A DNA stretch of 11,166 nt from Clostridia bacterium (GTDB lineage Bacteria; Bacillota; Clostridia; Christensenellales; Aristaeellaceae): NCBI GenBank assembly GCA_017469605.1, contig JAFUGB010000405.1:1-11166 (forward strand), read 5' to 3'. Below the pieces are notes generated by a model. It saw only the letters and a list, made by a program, of their open reading frames with translations. It was not told where the DNA came from and did not search any database. The translations under genes and the position numbers were made by a program. This document shows, piece after piece, positions 5,239 to 11,166 of the stretch. The stretch's first letter is position 1. Every line of letters begins with the position of its first letter.

Positions 5239-6946
5239 GATCGAAGCGGTGCGCCTGCCGCGGCTGCTGAAAAGGGAAACCGAGGGCGACGGATATACCC
5301 TGCGGGAGACAGGGCGGCTGCGGCCCGCTGCGCTGTCGGCCGAACTGAACCTGACGCCCCTGAGCCACGCGGAAATGACGCTGGAGGAAGACGACCTGCC
5401 CTTGCGGGTGCATGATCTGGTGGAGATATTCGGACAAAACGGCTCGCTGGGCATTTTCCGGGTGGCACGGATCGAAACCACATACCGGAAGCAGCGCAGG
5501 ATTCGGCTGAACCATGCCCTGGACCTGCTGGCGGATGCCGTTCTGCCCGGGGAGGAAACGGTATCCGGGACGGCGGCCCAGGTGATTTCGCGGGTCCTGT
5601 CCGCGCAGGCCGAAGGGCTGGACGGCGCTGCCTTCTGGACGGTGGGCACGGTGGAGGATGAAGCCGAATACAGCTTTGAAAACCGGTATACCAACGCGCT
5701 GCAATGCCTGACGGACCTGGCGCGGGCCAGGGAGGATTACGATTTTGCCTTTGACTTTTCGGGATTTCCGTGGAAGCTGCATTTCCTGCGCAGGGATGAG
5801 GCCGTGCTGACCGAATTCCGCCTGTCACGAAATGTGGAGCGATGCCAGGTTGCGCTGGACGACAGTGAGCTTTGCACACGGCTGTACCTGTCGGTAAATA
5901 TCGTGACGGCCGATGAAAATGGGGAGAAGAGCGAGATCACCCATGAGGTGTATAACGACGCGGCGGCCCAGGACGTATGGGGGATCGTGGAAAGGACGGC
6001 GGGGGTCAGCGCCGCGGAGGTGCCGGACAGGGCGGAATGGGCGCGAAGGTATTTTGCGCGGTACGCGCAGCCTGCCCTGCAGATCACGGTGGATGGGCTG
6101 GAGCTGAACAGGATCACCGGGGAAAGGCTGGATGAAATGCGCCTGGGCCGGCTTTGCCGAGTGGCCTTGCCCGATTATAACGCGGTGTTCAGCGCGCGAA
6201 TCCTGTCGGTGCGCTATCCCGATATCCTGCGGCAGCCCTGGCGGGCGACGGTGGAGATGGCCAATAAGAGACTGCGGGCCAGCGGCGCCTTTGCCAGCCT
6301 GACGGCATGGCGTGAAACGGCGGCGCGCACCATGGCCGGCACCGAAAGGGAGGTGCGGGAGAACAGGTACAGCCTGACTGCCCAGGACAGGCACATCACG
6401 GCGCAGGGCGAGATACTGCACAGGGCCGGGATTGAAATTGATCCTCATGGGGTATGGCTGTTTGCCGGGGAAGACCGGGCGGACTACGCCCTGGGGGCGG
6501 CCTTCAAGATACAGGCCGACGCGATTACCGCCGAGGTTGACGCCCGCGCGGCGGGACAAGCCGATTTGTCCACGCGCATTACGCAGACCGCCGGCGAGGT
6601 AACGTCACTGGCCAGCAAGACCGGCGTGAACAGCCTGGGGCAGAATGAAACGCTGTACAGCAGGATTTCCCAGAATGCCACCAGCATTACCAGCGAGGTG
6701 ACCGCGCGCGTCAGCGGCGATTCCAGCCTGAGCAGCCTTATTGAGCAGAACGCCAGCAGCATCAGGCTGAAGGCCAGCCAGGTGACGGTGGACGCCCTGC
6801 GGACGGATATCAGCAATTTGAAAACCGGCGCCACCACTGCCGGCACCATCCGCGTAACAAACCTGGTGGTGGGCGGCAACGGGTGCAGCTGGTTCCACGT
6901 AACGGCGGAAAACGGCGTTTTTAAGCTGCTGGGGACCTATGACTGA
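5231..6946 (+). CDS. Baseplate hub / tail-associated protein (gp27/Tal-like)
   Basis: A 571-residue tail protein that I assign to the gp27/Tal-type hub that closes the tail tip. The N-terminal about 350 residues have the hub layout: HAEMTLEEDD and a swapped barrel domain with VEIFGQNGSLGIFRVARIETTYRKQRRI (read in parts, about 64-91), LNHALDLLADAVLP, then ENRYTNALQCLTDLA (150-164) and LGRLCRVALPDYN (305-317). Residues about 380-571 form a C-terminal region with a short collar (GIEIDPHGVWLF) and a coiled coil with near-repeats such as LSTRITQTAGEVTSL, LYSRISQNATSITSEV and LSSLIEQNASSIRL. A terminal beta end follows. No peptidase or lysozyme motif is visible. GAGGGGGG lies just before the ATG, which overlaps the Dit stop by eight bases. 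Confidence 0.75.
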   Translation: MTEIEAVRLPRLLKRETEGDGYTLRETGRLRPAALSAELNLTPLSHAEMTLEEDDLPLRVHDLVEIFGQNGSLGIFRVARIETTYRKQRRIRLNHALDLLADAVLPGEETVSGTAAQVISRVLSAQAEGLDGAAFWTVGTVEDEAEYSFENRYTNALQCLTDLARAREDYDFAFDFSGFPWKLHFLRRDEAVLTEFRLSRNVERCQVALDDSELCTRLYLSVNIVTADENGEKSEITHEVYNDAAAQDVWGIVERTAGVSAAEVPDRAEWARRYFARYAQPALQITVDGLELNRITGERLDEMRLGRLCRVALPDYNAVFSARILSVRYPDILRQPWRATVEMANKRLRASGAFASLTAWRETAARTMAGTEREVRENRYSLTAQDRHITAQGEILHRAGIEIDPHGVWLFAGEDRADYALGAAFKIQADAITAEVDARAAGQADLSTRITQTAGEVTSLASKTGVNSLGQNETLYSRISQNATSITSEVTARVSGDSSLSSLIEQNASSIRLKASQVTVDALRTDISNLKTGATTAGTIRVTNLVVGGNGCSWFHVTAENGVFKLLGTYD

Positions 6947-6955
6947 GGAGGGCGG

Positions 6956-7105
6956 ATGGATAATCGATTGTTTTCTTTGAAAAAGACACTGAACGAGATC
7001 GAGGTTCACGGCAGTGAAAACCTGGACAGGCTGCTGGGCTGCATCCAGACCGTTGACCGGATGATCAGGGAGGAAACCGAACATGAACAGGATCCGATTG
7101 AATGA
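6956..7105 (+). CDS. Small 49-residue tail-region protein
   Basis: A short gene between the hub and the next small gene. GGAGGG in the spacer (about 6947-6952) sets the ATG at 6956, and the frame closes at TGA 7103-7105, overlapping the next start (7083) by 23 bases. The product begins MDNRLFSLKKTLNEIEVHG and continues with ENLDRLLGCIQTVDRMI; it is helical, charged and without a signal or membrane segment. Comparable 'V-x-G-x-x-N-x-D-x-L-L' small proteins occur in this position in other Clostridia prophages, by my recollection. It may be a structural linker in the baseplate. Function unknown. Confidence 0.65.
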   Translation: MDNRLFSLKKTLNEIEVHGSENLDRLLGCIQTVDRMIREETEHEQDPIE

Positions 7106-7370
7106 CGGCGCCGAGTACCCGGTATATTTCTGCGGCGAAAGCGAAGGCGTACTTGCCTTTCTGCTGCCGGCGGGGCAGACCCTGCGTCAGATCGCTGAAA
7201 TATTTGGGGGCGGGGAGAACATGGAGCGCGTGGTTTACCTGCTGCCCAATGAAGCGGTTCCGGACGTGCCCACTGCCGTTGCGGCGTTTGACGGCTATAC
7301 GCGGCTGATCGGGATCACGGCAGACCGTTATAACGGCCGGATCCTGGTGCAGCTTATCAAGGAGGCGTGA
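7083..7370 (+). CDS. Small 95-residue tail-region protein
   Basis: Starts with ATG at 7083 after GGGAGGAAA in the end of the preceding gene, and ends at TGA just before the BppU-like gene, with AAGGAGG for that gene overlapping its last codons. The protein is beta-rich with a hydrophobic core: AEYPVYFCGESEGVLAFLLP, a helical TLRQIAEIFGGG, then MERVVYLLP and TRLIGITADRYNGRILVQLI. No known catalytic motif is seen. Codon use is like that of its neighbours. Location within the baseplate gene group suggests a baseplate accessory role. A specific function is not assigned. Confidence 0.75.
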   Translation: MNRIRLNDGAEYPVYFCGESEGVLAFLLPAGQTLRQIAEIFGGGENMERVVYLLPNEAVPDVPTAVAAFDGYTRLIGITADRYNGRILVQLIKEA

Positions 7371-7371
7371 C

Positions 7372-9168
7372 ATGGCGAAGTTTGAAACCTGGCTGAAGAG
7401 CGACCTGAGACGCCCGATCAGCCTTCAGGCGCTGCACGGGGCGCTGTTTGCGCAGGATTCCCGCGCCAACCTGATCGGCGTGGAGGTATTGGACAACGGA
7501 GCGCCCGCTCAGCTGTCCGGCACGGTGGAGGGGTATGCCATCGCGGCCAGCGGGGAAACGGTGGGCCCCATCGCCGGTACGCTGGACGGAAACCGGGCAG
7601 CGATCGAGCTGCCCGGAAACGCCTATGACGAGCCCGGGCAGATTCAGATTGTCATTCGCTTGGTATCCGGAGCGGGCGCCAATGCCGTGCGCACGGTGCT
7701 GGGCGCGTGCACGGGCTACGTGCAGCGGACCCGGACCGACAGCGTCAAGATCCCCGGCGCGTCCAGCGCGTCCAGCGTGGAAGAACTGCTGAGCAAGATT
7801 GCCCTGCTGGACGACGCCACAGCCAAAGCCCAGGACGCCGCCGCCAACGCCAACAGCGCGGCGGACACCGTGAACGCCCGGATAGATGACAGGATCCAGG
7901 ATATCGTGCTTACCCAGGATACACAGCCGGCCAGCGAGGTCAACAAGGTTTGGCTGAAGCCCGAAAGCGAAGAGTACCGGGTGCCCACCTATGACGAATT
8001 TGAAAAAGTGGAGGGAGCGCTCCGGAAAAGGCAGGAGGCTGCCGAGCTTGTGGAGGACGCCTCCGAAATCACCGCGACAACGGGCAAAAACGTATTTGTT
8101 GTGAAAGATAATTCAGAGCTGGGCAGCGAAATGAATTGCCTGTACAGGCAGGAGGACGAAACCACGCGGGGGATCGTCCGCGATAACGGAACGGCCCTTT
8201 TTCCTGCCGCCAACCAGGGCATCCTTCCGCCGTCCAACGCGCCCAGGGGACATCTGCTGAATATCGCCGCATCGTATATCGGCAACGGCAATCTTGTATA
8301 CGGCAACAGCAATACGATGTACAGCGATACATGCACCAATGAGATCGACTGCAGCACCTTTGTGGCCGCCGTACTTTACGGAACGCCCTATCAGCGCTCC
8401 CGCTATGTTCAGGAAAACAACGATATGGGAGAATATATCGGTGATAATCTGATGCGGAAGAGCGGCAATAACTGGATCAGGCATTTAAGCTATGATATGG
8501 CGCAGTTCTACGCCGGCAAGCGCAGGCTGTTTGCCCTGCCGACTGATCCGTATAAGGCGGCAAGCATGCTTCAGTTTGGCGATATCCTGTTCAAATCCAA
8601 TCCGGATAATTCCTATTATTATGGCATTCACCACGTAATGCTGGTGATAGGAACTGTGCCGAGCACCCATGCCGTGATCGTGGCGCAGGCCGGAAACGGC
8701 GACGCCACCGAGCACAGCGAGGAAACAGTATGCAAGACAAGCCGCATTACCCTGACCCGGGAAACGCTGAAGCAGAAGTACAGGGTATTTGCGCGCCCCA
8801 ATTACCCGGCGGAATACGCCGGCGAAAAGGGATCGCTTTTGCAGATTGCCACCATGCTGAACAGCACCACCGGCAAGCTGTACGATACGACCTACTGGAC
8901 GGCCACGCCGGAGTTTATCCCGGTTTCCCCGGGGCAGGCCGTGACCTTTACGGGAAGCGCGGTCAACGCCGGGGGTGTGGCATATTATTGCTCGTGCTTT
9001 GAGTACGACGGCCAATACGGATATATCCGCCGCACGGTGATCACGGCCAAGCCGATGGTGATCGGCGGCGACACAAGGTTTATCCGTTTCACCTTTGGTC
9101 ATATGCAGAGCGACGGCGTGCGGATGACGCTGGAGCAGACCAGGGATTTTTCGTTTGCCATTTCTTAA
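7372..9168 (+). CDS. BppU-like baseplate protein with NlpC/P60-like hydrolase domain
   Basis: A 598-residue mosaic. Residues 1-about 125 resemble the N-terminal domain of baseplate upper protein (BppU), which anchors to the baseplate: ISLQALHGALFAQDSRANLI, AYDEPGQIQIVIRLVSG, and a closing VQRTRTDSVKIPG. An alanine-rich coiled-coil linker follows (about 136-178). Residues about 292-440 resemble an NlpC/P60 or related papain-like peptidase: LNIAASYIG, the nucleophile motif EIDCSTFVAAV (Cys327), FGDILF (402-407) and GIHHVMLVIG with the His pair 420-421. A polar residue near AVIVAQAG (Q439) may be the third active-site position. Residues about 485-598 are beta-rich and may bind the receptor. The start has AAGGAGG upstream. 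I infer local cell-wall cleavage during infection. The hydrolase fold is a motif-based call. Confidence 0.8.
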   Translation: MAKFETWLKSDLRRPISLQALHGALFAQDSRANLIGVEVLDNGAPAQLSGTVEGYAIAASGETVGPIAGTLDGNRAAIELPGNAYDEPGQIQIVIRLVSGAGANAVRTVLGACTGYVQRTRTDSVKIPGASSASSVEELLSKIALLDDATAKAQDAAANANSAADTVNARIDDRIQDIVLTQDTQPASEVNKVWLKPESEEYRVPTYDEFEKVEGALRKRQEAAELVEDASEITATTGKNVFVVKDNSELGSEMNCLYRQEDETTRGIVRDNGTALFPAANQGILPPSNAPRGHLLNIAASYIGNGNLVYGNSNTMYSDTCTNEIDCSTFVAAVLYGTPYQRSRYVQENNDMGEYIGDNLMRKSGNNWIRHLSYDMAQFYAGKRRLFALPTDPYKAASMLQFGDILFKSNPDNSYYYGIHHVMLVIGTVPSTHAVIVAQAGNGDATEHSEETVCKTSRITLTRETLKQKYRVFARPNYPAEYAGEKGSLLQIATMLNSTTGKLYDTTYWTATPEFIPVSPGQAVTFTGSAVNAGGVAYYCSCFEYDGQYGYIRRTVITAKPMVIGGDTRFIRFTFGHMQSDGVRMTLEQTRDFSFAIS

Positions 9169-9185
9169 AATGAAAGGAGGAGCCC

Positions 9186-9785
9186 ATGCCCATTACGTTC
9201 AAGCCCGACCTGATCCGCCTGAAGGACCAGGCGGGCGTATACCATGCGCCCGCGGCGCTGGTGGGGCCCCGGGGCCCCATGGGGGAAACCTATAACCTGA
9301 CCGACGCCGACCGGTCCGATATCGCGGGGATCGTGGAACAGTCCGTGCAGGCTGTGATCGACCGGGCGGAGGAGGCGGCGTCCCAGGCCACCGCATCGGC
9401 GGATAAGCTGGAGCATATGACGGCCACCGCCGCGGTTGTTCCCCCCGGAACGACGGACATTGATCCCACCGTGACCCAGGCCGGCGGGCATTACCGGATC
9501 GCCTTCAAAGTGCCGCAGGGCAATGCCGGGGACGCTGCCGTTATCACAAACACCGAGACCGTTTACCAAAACAGCGCCGAGGGCACCGCCTTGCCCCAGG
9601 GCGATTGGCTTTCCAGCCAGCCGAGCACGCCCCAGGGGCAGTTCCTTTGGACGCGCACCACGCTTACCTGGAACAGCGGCCAGACCACCGCGCTGTACGG
9701 CGTATCCCGGCAGGGCGTGGACGGGGAGGCGGCATTGACGCCCATCACCGAAGCTGAGATCAATACGCTGACAGCGGCGAAATAA
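9186..9785 (+). CDS. Collagen-like baseplate / fibre-associated protein
   Basis: A 199-residue protein with a patchwork design. Residues 1-20 (MPITFKPDLIRLKDQAGVYH) form the attachment-like start, followed by a very short collagen-like Gly-X-Y stretch (VGPRGPMGE, 26-34), a helical spacer with repeated alanines (DRAEEAASQATASADKL, 59-75) and a beta segment (GGHYRIAFKVPQGNAGD, 100-116). Residues about 120-180 carry a tryptophan-containing domain (PQGDWLSSQPSTPQGQFLW) ending in SRQGVDGEAALTP; this is a recurrent spacer module in gut Firmicutes phage tail proteins, by my recollection. The C-terminus PITEAEINTL resembles the end of some phage fibre accessory proteins. AGGAGG is just upstream of the ATG. 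Receptor contact or fibre linkage is inferred. Confidence 0.65.
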   Translation: MPITFKPDLIRLKDQAGVYHAPAALVGPRGPMGETYNLTDADRSDIAGIVEQSVQAVIDRAEEAASQATASADKLEHMTATAAVVPPGTTDIDPTVTQAGGHYRIAFKVPQGNAGDAAVITNTETVYQNSAEGTALPQGDWLSSQPSTPQGQFLWTRTTLTWNSGQTTALYGVSRQGVDGEAALTPITEAEINTLTAAK

Positions 9786-9800
9786 AGGAGGCGGGAACGT

Positions 9801-10145
9801 ATGAACATCACCATGCCCCGGGGCGATATCCGGCCGGTCAGCTTCACTGTGACCCAGGCCAACGGAACGGACGCCGGGCTGGAATTTGACGAGATCTATT
9901 TTACCGTTAAATCCACCTTCCAGGACAAGAGCTTCCTGTTTCAAAAGCGGCTGGGCAACGGGACGATCACCCGGGAACCGGATGGAAGCTATGCTTTTGT
10001 CATCCGGCCGGAGGATACGGACGGCCTGCGCGTGGCGAAATATGTATTTGATATTGAGCTTGTCCTGGGCAGCGAGATCAAGCAGACCACCGTGGGGGAA
10101 CTGATACTGACCAACGAAGTGACCTTTGCCGGAAATGAGGGATAA
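9801..10145 (+). CDS. Small baseplate / fibre accessory protein
   Basis: A 114-residue protein starting at ATG 9801 after AAAGGAGGCG. It opens MNITMPRGDIRPVSFTVT and is built from alternating beta strands (EFDEIYFTVKSTFQD, SFLFQKRLGNG, GSYAFVIRPED, KYVFDIELVLG, VGELILTNEVTF), so an all-beta, immunoglobulin-like fold resembling the small BppU-N-type proteins is plausible. No cysteine or catalytic motif is present. It lies in the fibre gene run, 15 bases after the collagen-like gene and two bases before the next. Function as a baseplate or fibre-binding accessory is inferred from context and fold. Confidence 0.7.
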   Translation: MNITMPRGDIRPVSFTVTQANGTDAGLEFDEIYFTVKSTFQDKSFLFQKRLGNGTITREPDGSYAFVIRPEDTDGLRVAKYVFDIELVLGSEIKQTTVGELILTNEVTFAGNEG

Positions 10146-10147
10146 TC

Positions 10148-10666
10148 ATGGATCAACAGATGAACGTTGAAATCCGCGCGCCCAGCCAGCTGGGACTTTC
10201 GCTGCGGAACGGGACGTCCCTGGATGTGGGCATGCAAACGGGCGTGACGACGTTCACCGATTATGAGCGCCTTTCCAATAAGCCCCGGATCAACGGCGTG
10301 GAGCTGTCCGGCAGCCGGACAGCGGAGGAGCTTCATATCGTCACCAGAGACACCACGGCGGGGTGGAACGCGCGCAAGGATTATATCCCGCGCAAGGGGG
10401 AGATCATCCTGTATACGGACTGCGGCGCGGTGCTGGACGAAACGGGCAGGGAGATTGCGGTTCCCGGGATCAAAATCGGTGACGGCCAAGCCTTTGCCGT
10501 GGATCTTCCCTTCACGGACGACGGCACGCGGCTGCTGGTGCTGCGGGAAATACGGGAGCATACGGAACGCCTGGATATTCATGTAACAGCCGAGGAAAGA
10601 AGGCGCTGGAACGCGAAGCTCAATTATGAAGTGGCCGATGAGGAATTGATTTTTACAAGAAATTAA
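10148..10666 (+). CDS. Fibre / adhesin accessory protein
   Basis: A 172-residue protein, start at ATG 10148 preceded by GAGGGA near the end of the previous gene. After about 35 residues it has TDYERLSNKPRINGVELSG (38-55), a repeated linker element of many phage tail fibre proteins (typically 'L-S-N-K-P-x-I-N-G'). Next come AGWNARKDYIPRKGEIILYTD (read in parts, 71-91), VPGIKIGDGQAFAVDLPF (105-122), and a C-terminal helix HVTAEERRRWNAKL (145-158), another fibre-associated motif. It has no signal peptide or catalytic motif. It likely links the tail fibre to the baseplate or contributes to adsorption; the specific receptor cannot be named. Confidence 0.7.
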   Translation: MDQQMNVEIRAPSQLGLSLRNGTSLDVGMQTGVTTFTDYERLSNKPRINGVELSGSRTAEELHIVTRDTTAGWNARKDYIPRKGEIILYTDCGAVLDETGREIAVPGIKIGDGQAFAVDLPFTDDGTRLLVLREIREHTERLDIHVTAEERRRWNAKLNYEVADEELIFTRN

Positions 10667-10681
10667 GGAGATGAGCATAAC

Positions 10682-11166
10682 ATGGCGGATATCAGCAAAA
10701 TCACGCTGCCAAGCGGAACGACCTATCATATCAAGGATGAAGTGGCCCGGCAGGCCGCGGCGGGCGGCATCCAGCTGCGCGGCACCACCACCACCGCCCT
10801 GACCGATGAATCTGCCACCAACCCCATCAAAATCAACGATACGGACTATACGGCGGTTAACCAGGACGCCGTGTTTTACGGGAAAAAGGAATTTATTTTT
10901 GACGGCGCCAAGTGGCACGAGTTTGGTGATATGAGCGGGCTTGGTTCGCTGGCGGCCCAAAACAGCGCCAGCGGCGCCTATACGCCCGCCGGCAGCGTGA
11001 GCCGGCCCACCTTCACCGGGAGCAATACCACTTCCACGGGCAAGTTTACCCCGGCGGGCAGCGTATCCCAGCCGTCCTTTACGGGCACGGAGGGCAGCGT
11101 ATCGGTGAGCGGAACGCCCAAGGGCAGCATCAGCGTGGGCACCGGAACGGCCAATTATACCCCGGC
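10682..11166 (+). CDS. Tail fibre protein (3' end outside window)
   Basis: The gene starts at ATG 10682 after AAGGAG (10665-10670, overlapping the previous stop) and runs off the window; 161 codons are visible. It opens MADISKITLPSGTTYHIKDE, a common start of fibre proteins in Clostridia phages, followed by an alanine- and glycine-rich spacer, a beta segment (NQDAVFYGKKEFIFDGAKWHEF, read in parts, about 60-81) and then a Thr/Ser/Gly-rich repetitive shaft. TPAGSV recurs at residues 101-106 and 123-128, and the pattern begins again at 160. The shaft would form a trimeric fibre; the receptor-binding tip would lie beyond the window. Truncation is by the window edge, not by mutation. Confidence 0.8.
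   Translation, partial: MADISKITLPSGTTYHIKDEVARQAAAGGIQLRGTTTTALTDESATNPIKINDTDYTAVNQDAVFYGKKEFIFDGAKWHEFGDMSGLGSLAAQNSASGAYTPAGSVSRPTFTGSNTTSTGKFTPAGSVSQPSFTGTEGSVSVSGTPKGSISVGTGTANYTP
10978..11166 (+). repeat. Tandem 14-residue-type repeats in the fibre shaft
   Basis: YTPAGSVSRPTFTG (fibre residues 100-113) and FTPAGSVSQPSFTG (122-135) are near-identical units, separated by eight residues, and a third copy begins at the window end (YTP, 159-161). Between them lie related SVSVSGTPKGSISVG elements. At DNA level the copies differ at many third positions, so this is an old repeat and not a recent duplication. The array continues past the window. Confidence 0.8.

Noticed and set aside
9262..9279. 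18-base perfect palindrome centred on CCCCGGGG
   Set aside because: It encodes the Gly-Pro-rich collagen-like VGPRGP stretch; repeated GGN-CCN codons give this palindrome by composition. There is no other operator-like or origin-like context.
9989..10960. Open frame on the - strand (323 codons) across fibre accessory genes
   Set aside because: It opposes three tightly linked + strand genes with clear starts and fibre motifs. I see no domain and no promoter for it.
1..11166. CRISPR array, tRNA gene, insertion sequence, attachment site or defence island
   Set aside because: I found no spaced direct repeats outside the fibre gene, no clover-leaf sequence, no transposase motif and no genes other than structural phage genes. 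A new defence system is not visible in this window.

Overview
The window is a contiguous piece of a tailed-phage or prophage structural module. Every gene I accept lies on the + strand and most are separated by 0 to 20 bases or overlap by a few bases, so this looks like one late operon. Nearly every start has a strong purine-rich GGAGG-type ribosome binding site, and coding sequence is GC-rich (a 60-base sample in the hub gene counts 72% GC). Together with the protein styles (BppU-like baseplate protein, Gp15-like tail chaperone extension, Big_2 tail tube), this suggests a phage of a GC-rich Clostridia or related Firmicutes host, probably gut-associated. The host is an inference; no integrase, repressor, lysis gene or host gene is present to settle temperate versus lytic lifestyle.

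Head and neck (1-2423): an HK97-fold major capsid protein, a strong hairpin just after it, then four small genes that fit the usual head-tail joining set: connector, head closure or stopper, HK97 gp10-like neck protein, and a minor capsid or tail terminator-like protein.

Tail shaft (2439-4477): a tail tube protein with an extra C-terminal Big_2 immunoglobulin-like domain; a tail assembly chaperone whose stop codon sits directly after an A7 slippery heptamer, giving a predicted -1 frameshift into a Gp15-like extension (203-residue fusion); and a remarkably short tape-measure-like protein of 231 residues. The frameshift site has all three parts of a dnaX-like signal: an upstream Shine-Dalgarno-like sequence, A_AAA_AAA in the correct phase, and a perfect 12-bp inverted repeat starting three bases later.

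Tail tip and host contact (4474-11166): a Dit-like distal tail protein, a baseplate hub with a coiled-coil C-terminus, two small genes (one of only 49 codons), a 598-residue baseplate protein that joins a BppU-like N-terminus to an NlpC/P60-like Cys-His domain and a C-terminal beta-rich domain, a collagen-like fibre-associated protein, two small baseplate or fibre accessory proteins, and the start of a repetitive tail fibre that runs off the window.

The most notable points are the complete frameshift signal, the miniature tape measure (simple scaling predicts a tail of only about 35 nm, or an internal deletion), and a probable cell-wall hydrolase carried on the BppU-like protein rather than on the hub, in a stretch of clearly lower GC. 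I see no RNA gene, CRISPR array, insertion sequence or attachment site, and no gene-free stretch above 60 bases.
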